NCBI GenBank assembly: GCA_900548145.1 | Contig: URJB01000002.1 | Span: 1-64,000 of the forward strand | DNA from: an uncultured Eubacteriales bacterium | GTDB lineage: Bacteria; Bacillota; Clostridia; Christensenellales; Aristaeellaceae | DNA length: 64,000 bases | Direction of reading: 5' to 3' | Part shown: in pieces, positions 40,228 to 49,555 of the stretch | How positions within the stretch are numbered: the stretch's first letter is position 1 | Layout of the letters: each line of letters opens with the position of its first letter | Position numbers and translations under genes: made by a program | Notes under the pieces: generated by a model | Databases searched by the model: none | What the model was told of the DNA's origin: nothing | The model's input: only the letters and a program-made list of their open reading frames with translations

Positions 40228-40938
40228 TCAGTGAAACTTTTCCAGCTCCCGCCGGACATAGGAAAGCTCCCGCCGGTACAGGGCAAGCTGGCTTCCGTCC
40301 ACGGGCGTTTTGGCCTGTTCCATGGATGAGATAGCGCCATGGAGCAGACGTTCCCGCCGTTCCAGCAAGTCGCGCCACAGCGGCGGACGTTCCCGGAGCA
40401 GCACTGGCCCCAGCAACAGCTCCCGCTCGTCGTAGACAGGTTCGCCGTCCGACGCGGGAGTGCATTGCATCAACAGATAATATCGCCGGTTTTCCTTCAC
40501 CGGCTGCTCCTGCCGGATGCGGTAGCCGATACGGCACAGGGTTTGCCGCAAAAGGGGCAGGTCGGTCTGCGCGCCCAGCACCAGCGCCGCGCCGTGGAGC
40601 CGCTCCCTGCCTTCTTCCAAAATCCGGGAGAGGGTCTGCCCGCCCATGCCCAGCACGAAGACGGTCTCCGCCGGGACGTTCAGCGCGTCCAGCGCCCGCA
40701 GTCCGTCTGCGACGGCGAAGGTGGCCCGGTCTGACAGCCCCAGGCCACCTAAAAGATTCTTTGCTTTGTTCAGAGAAGGCGCGCTGACATCCGCAACCAG
40801 AACCTGTTCTGCCCGGCCACTTTGCAAAAGCGCGGCGCTGAGCCGGCCGTGATCGGCCCCGATGTCGGCGCACACCCCGCAGGGCTGCGCCAGCAGAAGC
40901 GCCGAATGCAGACGGCTGTCCAGACGGATCGTACTCAT
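40228..40938 (-). CDS. trmK: tRNA (adenine(22)-N1)-methyltransferase TrmK
   Basis: A 236-residue SAM-dependent enzyme of the TrmK/YqfN family, which methylates N1 of A22 in tRNA. The SAM motif is CADIGADHGRLSAALLQ, followed by VLVADVSAPSLNKAKNLL and the family-typical VLGMGGQTLSRILEEG and LVLGAQTDLPLLRQTL. The ATG at 40938 follows the rpoD stop by one base, so translation is coupled. It lies upstream of the Nif3-family gene in the usual order. Confidence 0.93.
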   Translation of the reverse strand: MSTIRLDSRLHSALLLAQPCGVCADIGADHGRLSAALLQSGRAEQVLVADVSAPSLNKAKNLLGGLGLSDRATFAVADGLRALDALNVPAETVFVLGMGGQTLSRILEEGRERLHGAALVLGAQTDLPLLRQTLCRIGYRIRQEQPVKENRRYYLLMQCTPASDGEPVYDERELLLGPVLLRERPPLWRDLLERRERLLHGAISSMEQAKTPVDGSQLALYRRELSYVRRELEKFH

Positions 40939-40939
40939 C

Positions 40940-42025
40940 TTAGTCCAGATAATCCCGCAGTTTCTTGCTGCGGCTTGGGTGACGCAGCTTCCGCAGAGCC
41001 TTGGCCTCGATCTGACGGATGCGCTCACGAGTTACCTTGAATTCCTTGCCCACTTCTTCCAGCGTGCGCTGGTGTCCGTCGTCCAGACCGAAACGGAGCC
41101 GCAGCACCTTTTCCTCACGGGGGGTCAGGGTGTCCAACACGTCCAGCAGCTGCTCCTTCATCAGGGTGAAGCTGGCGGCCTCGGCGGGGGCGGGAGCGTC
41201 GTCGTCGGGGATGAAGTCGCCCAAGTGGCTGTCCTCCTCCTCGCCGATGGGCGTTTCCAGAGACACGGGCTCCTGCGCGATCTTGATGATCTCCCGAACC
41301 TTGCTCTCGGAAATGTTCATCACCTTGGCGATCTCTTCCGGCGTAGGCTCCCGGCCGTACTCCTGCAAAAGCTGGCGGGAGACCCGGATCAGCTTGTTGA
41401 TGGTCTCCACCATGTGCACAGGAATGCGGATGGTGCGGGCCTGATCGGCGATGGCACGGGTGATGGCCTGACGGATCCACCACGTGGCATAGGTGGAGAA
41501 CTTGTAGCCCTTGCGGTAGTCGAACTTGTCCACCGCCTTGATGAGGCCCAGATTGCCCTCCTGAATCAGATCGAGAAACAGCATTCCGCGGCCCACGTAG
41601 CGCTTGGCGATGGAGACCACCAGCCGCAGGTTGGACTCGGTCAGCTTTTTCTTCGCTTCCTCGTCGCCCTCTTCCATGCGCTTGGCGATCTCGATCTCTT
41701 CCTCTGCGGACAGCAGGGGAACCTTGCCGATCTCCTTCAGGTACATGCGGACAGGGTCGTCCACGCTGATGCCTTCGGGCACGCTCAGGTCGATGTTTTC
41801 CGGCTCGATCAGCTCCTCCGGGGGAACGGGGTCAAATTCGTTCACCACGTCCACGCCCAGGCTTTCCAGCACTTCATAGACCTTGTTGATCTGGTCGGCG
41901 TCGATCTCCAGCTCCATGAGCTGGTTCGCTACTTCTTCCTTGGTAATGGAGCCCTTGGTCTTGGCTTCCTCGTACAGTTCGTTGAGCTTTACTTTGACCG
42001 CTTCCCGCGATGGATTTTCACTCAA
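40940..42025 (-). CDS. rpoD: Primary sigma factor RpoD/SigA
   Basis: The 361-residue housekeeping sigma factor. It has a short region 1.1, region 1.2 (DPVRMYLKEIGKVPLLSAEE), region 2 (KRYVGRGMLFLDLIQEGNLG, then YKFSTYATWWIRQAITRAIA) and region 4 (LTPREEKVLRLRFGLDDG, VTRERIRQIEAKALRKLR). It is of the short Gram-positive type, without the large insert of proteobacterial RpoD. I chose the TTG at 42025, with AAGGAG 8 bp upstream; a GTG eight codons earlier has no binding site. The gene follows dnaG, as in other Bacillota. Confidence 0.95.
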   Translation of the reverse strand: MSENPSREAVKVKLNELYEEAKTKGSITKEEVANQLMELEIDADQINKVYEVLESLGVDVVNEFDPVPPEELIEPENIDLSVPEGISVDDPVRMYLKEIGKVPLLSAEEEIEIAKRMEEGDEEAKKKLTESNLRLVVSIAKRYVGRGMLFLDLIQEGNLGLIKAVDKFDYRKGYKFSTYATWWIRQAITRAIADQARTIRIPVHMVETINKLIRVSRQLLQEYGREPTPEEIAKVMNISESKVREIIKIAQEPVSLETPIGEEEDSHLGDFIPDDDAPAPAEAASFTLMKEQLLDVLDTLTPREEKVLRLRFGLDDGHQRTLEEVGKEFKVTRERIRQIEAKALRKLRHPSRSKKLRDYLD

Positions 42026-42060
42026 CCGTCTCACTCCTTCTATGTACACAGGGGGATCGT

Positions 42061-43797
42061 TTACTTCAGTTCCGTCAGCTGCTGCGCCAGCTGAAAGGCG
42101 CGCTGCGTCGCCGCAGCCCTTTGTTCCTCGGGCAGGGTGGACAGGCTTTTCTGCAGCTTGTCCATTTCCTTCTCCAGCCGTTCCCGGCGGAGCTTTTTCA
42201 GGCAGTCCTGCGCCATGTGCATCAGCCCTTCGTCTTCCAGATCGGTGTTGATGCTGAGAATGTCGCCGATGACCGCCCGGCCTTCGTCATCCGGCTGGCG
42301 CTCCATCAGCGCCGCCGGGCTTTCGCCGCCCAGCAGGGCCTCGCAGAGGCTTCGGTAGGCGGGGTCGTCAAAGTCGTCCGGGGAAACGCTGCCTTCCGGT
42401 AGTCGGCCTGTGGAAAGCACCGCCAGCAGCGTCCGGGCTGCCCAGTCCACCTGAGAGACCTCTTTGGCCTTTTGGCGGAAGCTCTCCCGCTTGGGCACGT
42501 CCACCTTTTCAGGGGCGGCAGGCCGAACGCCGATCTGTTCCAGCAGCACTTCCCGGTCAAAGCCGGTCTCCATGGCCAGCCGCCGGACATAGTTTTCCAG
42601 CTCCACGGGCTCCCTGACCTTGCGGAGGAACCCTGCGCAGGCTTTGGCGTACTCGGTGCGGCCTTCCTCGGCGGACATATCGTGCTTCTCTTTTTCCCGA
42701 AGCATACGGTAGTACACGCCGGAGATGGGCTTCAGGGCCTCGAAAGCTTCCAGCCCTTCCTGACGGATGAACTCGTCCGGGTCCAGCCCGCCGGGAAAAT
42801 CCAGCACCTTCACCGGAACGCCCGCCTCCTCGAGAATATCCAGCCCTCGGAGAATGGCGTGCTGCCCGGCGCTGTCGCCGTCGTAGGAGAGCCAGACTTC
42901 CGGCGCGTAGCGGGACAGGAGCTTGGCCTGTTCCGGCGTCAGCGCCGTGCCCAGCGTGGCGGCTACACCTTCCACGCCGAACTGGCTCAGGGAGACCACG
43001 TCCATGTAGCCCTCCACCAGGATCACCCGCTTGAGCCCTCGCGCCTTGCGCAGCAGATTGGCTGCGAAAACGTTGTATCGCTTATTGAAGGCGGGGGTAT
43101 CGGAGGTGTTGAGGTACTTGGGCTGCACGTCGCCGATGGCGCGCCCGCCGAAGCCGAGCACGTTGCCGTAGGCATCAATGATGGGGAACATGGCCCGGTT
43201 GCGGAACATGTCGAAGACCCGGCCGTCCCTTTCCAGCATCAGCCCGGCGGAGATCAGTTCCTCTTTGGTAAAGCCCTCGCTCATCAGCGTACTGCCGATG
43301 TTGGGCCGCGCCGGGGCCGCACCGATGCCGAAGCGGCGGATCACCGCGTCGGACAGGCCCCGTTTTTTTACATAGGCTAGAATGTCCGCACCGTCCTCCT
43401 GCCATAAATGCTGATGATACAATCTTGCGGCTGCCTTGTTGGCCAGATAGATGCGCTCCTTGAGCGAACGGCGTTTTTCGTAGGCAGGGTCATTTTGCAG
43501 TTCCGGCAGGGGCATGTGCAGCTGGTTGGCGAGAAACTCGACCGCCTCCGGAAAGGTGAGACGCTCGATGTCCATCACAAACTGGATAACGCTTCCGCCC
43601 GCCTTGCAGCCAAAGCAGTGATAGACCTGCTTTTGCCCGTCCACGTAGAACGAAGGGGACTTTTCGTTGTGAAACGGGCACAGACCAACATATCTATGCC
43701 CGTTCTTCTTCAACTGCACGTAGGAGCCGATCACACTGACGATGTCAGCCCGCTGCCGCAGTTCTTCCAGCCATTCCTGTGGGTATCTTCCCGCCAT
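42061..43797 (-). CDS. dnaG: DNA primase
   Basis: A 578-residue primase that makes RNA primers at the replication fork. The CHC2 zinc domain has CPFHNEKSPSF and VYHCFGCKAGGSV. The TOPRIM core has VILVEGYMDVVSLSQFGVEG and SYDGDSAGQHA. A C-terminal helical DnaB-binding part follows. The ATG at 43797 aligns with other DnaG N-termini (AGRYPQEWLEELRQRADIV); a GTG four codons earlier is possible. Operon dgt-dnaG-rpoD. Confidence 0.96.
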   Translation of the reverse strand: MAGRYPQEWLEELRQRADIVSVIGSYVQLKKNGHRYVGLCPFHNEKSPSFYVDGQKQVYHCFGCKAGGSVIQFVMDIERLTFPEAVEFLANQLHMPLPELQNDPAYEKRRSLKERIYLANKAAARLYHQHLWQEDGADILAYVKKRGLSDAVIRRFGIGAAPARPNIGSTLMSEGFTKEELISAGLMLERDGRVFDMFRNRAMFPIIDAYGNVLGFGGRAIGDVQPKYLNTSDTPAFNKRYNVFAANLLRKARGLKRVILVEGYMDVVSLSQFGVEGVAATLGTALTPEQAKLLSRYAPEVWLSYDGDSAGQHAILRGLDILEEAGVPVKVLDFPGGLDPDEFIRQEGLEAFEALKPISGVYYRMLREKEKHDMSAEEGRTEYAKACAGFLRKVREPVELENYVRRLAMETGFDREVLLEQIGVRPAAPEKVDVPKRESFRQKAKEVSQVDWAARTLLAVLSTGRLPEGSVSPDDFDDPAYRSLCEALLGGESPAALMERQPDDEGRAVIGDILSINTDLEDEGLMHMAQDCLKKLRRERLEKEMDKLQKSLSTLPEEQRAAATQRAFQLAQQLTELK

Positions 43798-43927
43798 GCT
43801 ATTCGTCACCCACTCTCAAATGATTCTCCACGGCGGCGCGTTTTCCTGCCGCGGATTCCACAATTTCCGACATTTCTTCGGCTTGCGCCCCTTTCCGGCA
43901 GGAAAAAATCCGTGTTTTTCCCTGCGG

Positions 43928-44932
43928 TCAATAACGGTTGAAGGCCTTCGGAATGAAAATGCTCTGATAAAGGCAGATGGCGTAGCGGTCGGTCATGCCG
44001 GCGATGAAGTCGCACACGGCCCGCTCCGCCCCTTCCAGATAAAGGATCTCCAGATATTCGCCGGGCAGCTGCTCAGGGTGGGCCACATAGTGGTCGAACA
44101 GGCCGTTGACCACATGGTCGCAGCGCTGCTCCTCCTGCTTGCGCCATTCGTCCAGATAGACGTTCTCAAACAGAAATTCCCGCAGCCGGTCGCTGGCTTC
44201 CCGCACCTCGTCGGACATGACCACCCGGTTCTGACCTTCGCTGTTGCGCACTACGTCGGCGATCATGGTGTTGATCCGCTCGCCATGGGTCTTGCCCAGC
44301 ACCTCCACGCAGGGCCGAGGCAGCTCGTATTCCTTCAGAATGCCGCCGCGGATAGCGTCGTCGATGTCGTGGCTGATGTAGGCGATGCGGTCAGCCCGGC
44401 GCACGCACCAGCCCTCCAGCGTGGAAGGCTCCTGCGGCCCGGAGTGACATAGAATGCCGTCCCGCGTCTCCTGACAGAGGTTCAGCCCGGCCCCTTCCCG
44501 CTCCAGCCGCTCCACCATGCGCAGGCTTTGCTCGTTGTGGCGGAAGCCGCCGGGCATCCGCTTGTTCAGCGTGTTTTCGCCGATGTGCCCGAAGGGCGTA
44601 TGCCCCAGATCGTGCCCCAGAGCGATGGCTTCTGTCAGGTCTTCGTTCAGCTGCAGGCAGCGGGCCAGCGTCCGGGCCACCTGCGCCACTTCCAGCGTGT
44701 GGGTCAGCCGGGTGCGGTAGTGGTCGCCCACAGGGGAGAGAAAGACCTGCGTTTTATATTTCAGCCGCCGGAAGCTCTTGCAATGAATGATCCGATCCCG
44801 ATCCCGCTGAAAATCCGTCCGCATGTCGTCGGGAGAGATGGGGGCGGCCCGCCCGGCCGTATTCGCCGCGCATTTGGCATAAGGAGAAAGCCTTGTTCGT
44901 TCTTCCTGTTCCAGCCGCTGCCGTACCGTCAT
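43928..44932 (-). CDS. dgt: dGTP triphosphohydrolase-like HD-domain protein
   Basis: A 334-residue HD-superfamily dNTP triphosphohydrolase, which hydrolyses dGTP (or other dNTPs) to the nucleoside and triphosphate. Metal ligands lie in THTLEVAQVARTLAR, in the HD of ALGHDLGHTPFGHIGE, and in the later AYISHDIDDAIR. The family opening CKSFRRLKYKTQVFLSP is present. GGGAGGG precedes the ATG. A gap of 130 bp with only a weak hairpin separates it from dnaG; together with rpoD this is a common Bacillota neighbourhood. Confidence 0.93.
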   Translation of the reverse strand: MTVRQRLEQEERTRLSPYAKCAANTAGRAAPISPDDMRTDFQRDRDRIIHCKSFRRLKYKTQVFLSPVGDHYRTRLTHTLEVAQVARTLARCLQLNEDLTEAIALGHDLGHTPFGHIGENTLNKRMPGGFRHNEQSLRMVERLEREGAGLNLCQETRDGILCHSGPQEPSTLEGWCVRRADRIAYISHDIDDAIRGGILKEYELPRPCVEVLGKTHGERINTMIADVVRNSEGQNRVVMSDEVREASDRLREFLFENVYLDEWRKQEEQRCDHVVNGLFDHYVAHPEQLPGEYLEILYLEGAERAVCDFIAGMTDRYAICLYQSIFIPKAFNRY

Positions 44933-45042
44933 AACCGACCCTCCCGTCTATCGTGTGGAAAAAAGTTGATTCCTATACTAAATATACGAGAAACACAGCC
45001 AAGTTCCTGCCTGTGGCGAAAGGGGAACAGGAAAAAAGCCTC

Positions 45043-45072
45043 TTTACCCCCGGATTGGAAGTGTGATATACT
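45043..45072 (+). promoter_or_regulatory. Promoter of the sortase gene
   Basis: TTTACC (45043-45048) and an extended -10, TGATATACT (TATACT 45067-45072), with an 18-bp spacer. Confidence 0.6.
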
Positions 45073-45107
45073 ATTTGTAAATTTCTGTACGAAAGGGGAA
45101 AAGCCGA

Positions 45108-46169
45108 ATGAAAAAAGAGCCGAAACAGACGAAGCCGTCCAATCGAATCGGCTATTTTCCCGAAAACGCGCCGATCTGGAAGGGGCCTCCTGCGCCTCAA
45201 AAGCAAAAGCCCCCGAAAAAGAATCTGCTTCGTCCTGTATTGACAGCTGCCTGCGCCGTGGTATTTGTGGTGTGCGCCGTTTCACTGATCCGTTATTTTG
45301 TCGATATCGGCCGGGCCAGAAGCGCCAGCGACGAACTGCGCCGCACCTATGCCGCCAGTCAGACGCTCCCGGAGGAGACTGCCGTCCCGGCACCAGCAAA
45401 AACCGCCGTGGAAACAGCGGTTCCTGAACCTGTCTCTACGCCGGAAGCACTTTCCACGCAGACCCGGCAGCCCGCCGAGACCGCCGCCGACTTTGCTTCC
45501 CAATGGGCAGCCGGCTATGCGAACAACCCCCAGCTGCGCATTTCCGAAAGCTTCCAGAAGCTGCGCCAGCAGAACCGGGACGTGGTGGGCTGGCTTTCCA
45601 TCGCGGAGGTGCTGGACGAGCCGGTGCTGCAGCGGGACAATTCCTTTTATCTGACCCACGACGCTTCCGGCCAGAAGAACGCCACGGGCGCGCTGTTTCT
45701 GGACGAGGGCTGCAACCTGCGCATCCCAACGCCCCATCTGGTGATCCACGGCCACAATATGAAGGAAGGAGCCATGTTTGGCTCCCTGAAAAAATACAAG
45801 CTCAAGGACGCGGCCTTTTATAAGGAACACGCCGTTTTCACCTTCAATACGCTTTACGAGGAAGCCCAGTACGTCATCTACGCCGTGGCGGAGGTCAGCA
45901 TCAATCCAAGCGACGCGGACTACCTGCCCTTCTGGGCTTATGAAAATTTTACCACCCAAAGCCAATGGAACGCCTACGTGGGTAAGATTCGGGAACTCAG
46001 CCGCTACCGAACGCAGGTGGACGTGCAGCCCGGCGACCGCCTGCTAACGCTGGCCACCTGCTCCGGCGCGGACAACAACCGCCGCCTGCTGGTCGCCGCC
46101 CGGAAGGTTCGGGACGGGGAAAGCACCCTGACGCTGAAACAGTCCGTTTACAGCACGACTGTGAAATAA
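45108..46169 (+). CDS. srtB: Class B sortase
   Basis: A 353-residue membrane-anchored transpeptidase that joins surface proteins to peptidoglycan. It has a cytoplasmic Lys/Pro-rich tail, a membrane segment (about 43-64), a Pro/Thr-rich linker (about 80-130) and the sortase barrel. Catalytic residues are visible: His216 in VIHGHNMKEG, Cys318 in LLTLATCSGA and Arg326 in NNRRLLVAARK. AAAGGGG precedes the ATG. No sortase substrate gene or partner sortase is adjacent, so it is an orphan housekeeping type. Confidence 0.92.
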   Translation: MKKEPKQTKPSNRIGYFPENAPIWKGPPAPQKQKPPKKNLLRPVLTAACAVVFVVCAVSLIRYFVDIGRARSASDELRRTYAASQTLPEETAVPAPAKTAVETAVPEPVSTPEALSTQTRQPAETAADFASQWAAGYANNPQLRISESFQKLRQQNRDVVGWLSIAEVLDEPVLQRDNSFYLTHDASGQKNATGALFLDEGCNLRIPTPHLVIHGHNMKEGAMFGSLKKYKLKDAAFYKEHAVFTFNTLYEEAQYVIYAVAEVSINPSDADYLPFWAYENFTTQSQWNAYVGKIRELSRYRTQVDVQPGDRLLTLATCSGADNNRRLLVAARKVRDGESTLTLKQSVYSTTVK

Positions 46170-46190
46170 AAGTAAAAAATAAAGCCGCAT

Positions 46191-46236
46191 AAAACCCCCG
46201 CTCTCTGCTTTCCTGCAAAGAGCGGGGGTTGTTATT
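46191..46236. terminator. Terminator between srtB and engB
   Basis: AACCCCCGCTCT pairs perfectly with AGAGCGGGGGTT around a 14-nt loop, with T-rich sequence on the minus-strand side and GTTATTCTT on the plus side. The genes converge here. Confidence 0.85.
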
Positions 46237-46876
46237 CTTCCGTTTCATCCAGTTCCGTTTCTTCTTCGAGTTCTTCCGTTTCCGGCTCCTCGGGCTTCTG
46301 CAGAAGGCCGCCCAGCATTCCCAGCAGTTCACTGCGGCCCTGGCCGTCCTCGCTGGAATAGCACAGAATCTCCCATGGCTGCACCAGCAGTGCCCGGCAG
46401 ATAGGGGCAATCTGCTTCATCCGCGCGCCGCGACTGATCTTGTCCGCCTTGGTGGCGATAACGGTGAAGGGAATGCCCATCTGCCGGAAGTACTGATTCA
46501 TGGCGATATCGTCCTGCGTAGGCTCGTGGCGGATGTCCACCAGATGCAGCACGTGGCGCAGATAGGTGCTCTGCTGGAAGTAGTCGTCCATCATCGCGCC
46601 CCAGCGCATTTTCTCCTTCTTGTCCACCTTGGCAAAGCCATAGCCGGGCAGGTCGACCAGATGAAAATTGCCGTTAATGAGAAAAACGTTGATCAGCCGG
46701 GTCTTGCCCGGGGTGGCGCTGGTCTTGCACAGCTTGCGCCGGTTGCACAGCGAATTGATCAGCGAGCTTTTGCCCACGTTGCTCTTGCCCACCACCGCCA
46801 GCTGGGGCAGGGTAATAGGCGGCTTTTCGCTGTATTGATCCAGACTGGTGACAAATTCGGCGGTTTTGATCTCCAT
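46232..46876 (-). CDS. engB: Ribosome-assembly GTPase EngB/YsxC
   Basis: A 214-residue GTPase required for assembly of the large ribosomal subunit. The G motifs are GKSNVGKSS (G1), the switch TPGKTRLINVFL (G2), DLPGYGF (G3), TKADK (G4) and SSEDGQG (G5). An acidic Glu/Asp-rich tail follows the domain, longer than in most homologues. It lies 30 bp downstream of lon, the usual lon-engB pairing of Bacillota. Confidence 0.96.
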   Translation of the reverse strand: MEIKTAEFVTSLDQYSEKPPITLPQLAVVGKSNVGKSSLINSLCNRRKLCKTSATPGKTRLINVFLINGNFHLVDLPGYGFAKVDKKEKMRWGAMMDDYFQQSTYLRHVLHLVDIRHEPTQDDIAMNQYFRQMGIPFTVIATKADKISRGARMKQIAPICRALLVQPWEILCYSSEDGQGRSELLGMLGGLLQKPEEPETEELEEETELDETEE

Positions 46877-46906
46877 TTTTGTTTTCCTTTATCAATCGTG
46901 GGGTTT

Positions 46907-49309
46907 TCAGCCCTGCTGCATCATGGTGGGCTGACGGGATTCGCTGGGGGCTACGCGGGGCAGCGACTCCGCCGGAACGGCGGGCAGGGGAGCGGTCAGC
47001 GCCCGTTCCAATACCTGCGTCACATCCCGCACCGGGGTAATGTGGACTTGCTCTTTCACCACCGGCGCAACTTCCTCCAAGTCCTTCACGTTTTCTTCGG
47101 GAATCAGCACCTCGGTAATGCCCGCCCGGTAGGCGGCCATCAGCTTTTCCTTCAGCCCGCCGATGGGCAGCACCTTGCCCCGCAGGGTGATTTCGCCGGT
47201 CATGGCGATATCCTGCCGCACGGGAATGCCCGTCAGCACGCTGACCAGCGCGGTGGTCAGCGTCACGCCGGCGGACGGCCCGTCCTTGGGCACCGCGCCC
47301 TCCGGCACGTGAATATGAAGGTCGTGCTTCTTAAAGTAGTCCGCCTCCAGCCCCCAGGGCTCGCTGTGGGCCCGCGCCCAGCTCAGCGCCGCTTTGGCGC
47401 TTTCCTGCATCACGTCGCCCAGCTTGCCGGTCAGCTGCAAAGCGCCGGCCCCGGGCATGGCAAGGCATTCCACCGTCAGCATTTCGCCGCCGACGGACGT
47501 GTAGGCCAGTCCGTTGACCATGCCCACGGAGGCGGTCTTTTCCGGCTGCTCCCGGGAATAGCGGGGCGCGCCCAGATATTGGCGCAGCTTCTGGGGCGTT
47601 ACGGCGACGATTTCAGCACCTTCGTCCAGCATTTCCACCACGGCCTTGCGGACCACCTTCGCCAGCACACGCTCCAGCTCGCGAACGCCGGCTTCCCGGG
47701 TGTAGCCCTCGATGACGGCCTTGAGCAGCTTGTCGTTCATGCGGACGCTGCCCGCTTTTAGGCCATGCTGTTTGATCTGCTTGGGCAGCAGATGTTTTCG
47801 GGCAATGCGCAGCTTTTCTTCTTCCGTGTAGCTGGACACTTCGATGATCTCCAAACGGTCCAGCAGCGGCCCGGGGATGGTGTCCATGGAGTTGGCGGTG
47901 GTGATGAACATGACCTTGCTCAGGTCGAAGGGCAGCTCCATGTAGTGGTCGCGGAAAGCGAAATTCTGCTCCGCGTCCAGCACTTCCAGCAGCGCGGAGG
48001 CGGGGTCGCCCCGGAAATCGCTGCTCATTTTGTCGATCTCGTCAAACAGGAACACCGGGTTCATGGTGCCCGCCTGCTTGATGCCGGAGATGATCCGACC
48101 GGGGATCGCGCCCACGTAGGTGCGCCGGTGGCCGCGAATCTCGGCCTCGTCCCGCACGCCGCCCAGAGACATCTGCACAAATTCGCGCCCCACGGCCTTC
48201 GCCACCGCCCGGACGATGGAGGTTTTACCCACGCCGGGAGGGCCGACGAAGCACAGGATCGGGCCCTTCATGTCCTGCTTCATGCGCAGCACGGCCAGAT
48301 ACTCGATGATGCGCTCCTTCACCTTTTCCAGTCCGTAGTGATCCTGATCCAGAATGCGCCGGGCCCGCTTCAGATCCAGATTGTCCGTGGTGGTCTTGCC
48401 CCAGGGCAGGTCGAGGATCCACTCCACGTAGGTGCGGCTGATGCCGATCTCCGGCGTGCCGGGAGCCATGTGGGACAGGCGTTCCAGCTCTTTTTCAGCC
48501 TTTTGCCGGGCTTCATCGTTCAGGGGCGTTTTTTCCAGCTTCTCGCGAAGCTCCTCCACATCGGTGCCGTCCTTGTCGCCCAGTTCGGTCTGAATGGCCT
48601 TGATCTGCTCCCGCAGGTAATAATCCTTCTGGTTGCGCTCGATCTGCTTCTTGATGCGGGCCTGCACCTGCTTTTCCACGTCAGCCAGCTCCGTCTCCTG
48701 CAGCAGGATGCCGCAGAGTGTCTCCAGCCGGTCACGGGCCTTGAGCTGCTCCAGAATGGCCTGACGGTCTTCCAGACGGGTCAGCACGTTGGCGGCGATC
48801 ACGTCCGCCAGCTGGTCGGGCTGCTCCACTTCCAGCACCGAGTTCAGCGTCTCCTGGGACACCCGCATACTGGTCTGGCAGTATTGTTCAAAGTACTCCT
48901 GCGTGGTTCGCACCAGCGCCTTCATTTCAGGGCTTTCCTTCAGGCTGGTGTCCACCGAGGGGCGGACGTCCGCCATCATGCAGGGTTCTTCCTCGGACAC
49001 CTCCAGCAGAACGGCCCGCTGCAGACCTTCCACCAGCACCCGGATGCTGTCGCCCGGCAGGTTCAGCGCCTGCTTAACCACAGCAATGGTGCCTACCCGG
49101 CAAAGATCGTCCCGGGTGGGGTCGTCATTCTCCGCATCCTTCTGGGCCACCAGAAAAATTTTCTGGTCGCCGGTCATCGCTTTTTCCAGCGCGGCTACGC
49201 TCTTGGGTCTGCCTACGTCAAAATGCAACACCATATGGGGGAATACCATCATTCCCCGAAGGGGCAGCACCGGCATACAGACGGTTCTCGCCCTGCGCGT
49301 CGTTTCCAT
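46907..49309 (-). CDS. lon: ATP-dependent protease LonA
   Basis: An 800-residue ATP-dependent serine protease that degrades misfolded and regulatory proteins. The N-terminal substrate domain (VLPLRGMMVFPHMVLHFDVG) leads into the AAA+ module with Walker A GPPGVGKTS and Walker B VFLFDEIDKM. The protease domain has the dyad Ser679 in PKDGPSAGV and Lys720 in GGLKEKL. The start at 49309 has GGAGG 8 bp upstream; the longer frame to 49360 does not. No CtsR or CIRCE box was seen upstream. Confidence 0.96.
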   Translation of the reverse strand: METTRRARTVCMPVLPLRGMMVFPHMVLHFDVGRPKSVAALEKAMTGDQKIFLVAQKDAENDDPTRDDLCRVGTIAVVKQALNLPGDSIRVLVEGLQRAVLLEVSEEEPCMMADVRPSVDTSLKESPEMKALVRTTQEYFEQYCQTSMRVSQETLNSVLEVEQPDQLADVIAANVLTRLEDRQAILEQLKARDRLETLCGILLQETELADVEKQVQARIKKQIERNQKDYYLREQIKAIQTELGDKDGTDVEELREKLEKTPLNDEARQKAEKELERLSHMAPGTPEIGISRTYVEWILDLPWGKTTTDNLDLKRARRILDQDHYGLEKVKERIIEYLAVLRMKQDMKGPILCFVGPPGVGKTSIVRAVAKAVGREFVQMSLGGVRDEAEIRGHRRTYVGAIPGRIISGIKQAGTMNPVFLFDEIDKMSSDFRGDPASALLEVLDAEQNFAFRDHYMELPFDLSKVMFITTANSMDTIPGPLLDRLEIIEVSSYTEEEKLRIARKHLLPKQIKQHGLKAGSVRMNDKLLKAVIEGYTREAGVRELERVLAKVVRKAVVEMLDEGAEIVAVTPQKLRQYLGAPRYSREQPEKTASVGMVNGLAYTSVGGEMLTVECLAMPGAGALQLTGKLGDVMQESAKAALSWARAHSEPWGLEADYFKKHDLHIHVPEGAVPKDGPSAGVTLTTALVSVLTGIPVRQDIAMTGEITLRGKVLPIGGLKEKLMAAYRAGITEVLIPEENVKDLEEVAPVVKEQVHITPVRDVTQVLERALTAPLPAVPAESLPRVAPSESRQPTMMQQG

Positions 49310-49396
49310 ATACCAAGCCTCCATCCGCCTGCGCCCAGCGCAGGCGTGTGTTTCAAGCAAAAATCGCTCGCGGCGGTTTCAGGCCGCCGTCCCATG

Positions 49397-49425
49397 ATTA
49401 TACCGGCACATTCCTTGAAATGCAA
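49397..49425 (-). promoter_or_regulatory. Promoter of lon
   Basis: On the minus strand TTGCAT (49420-49425) and TATAAT (49397-49402) are 17 bp apart, about 80 bp before lon. Confidence 0.8.
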
Positions 49426-49454
49426 GGGATATATATGGAACCCCGATTTCATCA

Positions 49455-49483
49455 TTGCATTTTTGGGAGGATTCTGGTATATT
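49455..49483 (+). promoter_or_regulatory. Promoter of the amide hydrolase-transporter operon
   Basis: TTGCAT (49455-49460) and TATATT (49478-49483) are 17 bp apart, back to back with the lon promoter. Confidence 0.65.
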
Positions 49484-49555
49484 TCAATCATTCAACGAAA
49501 TGATCCGTCTATCCGATGTATGTCCTGCCATGAAAAAGAAGGAGGAACAAAATTG

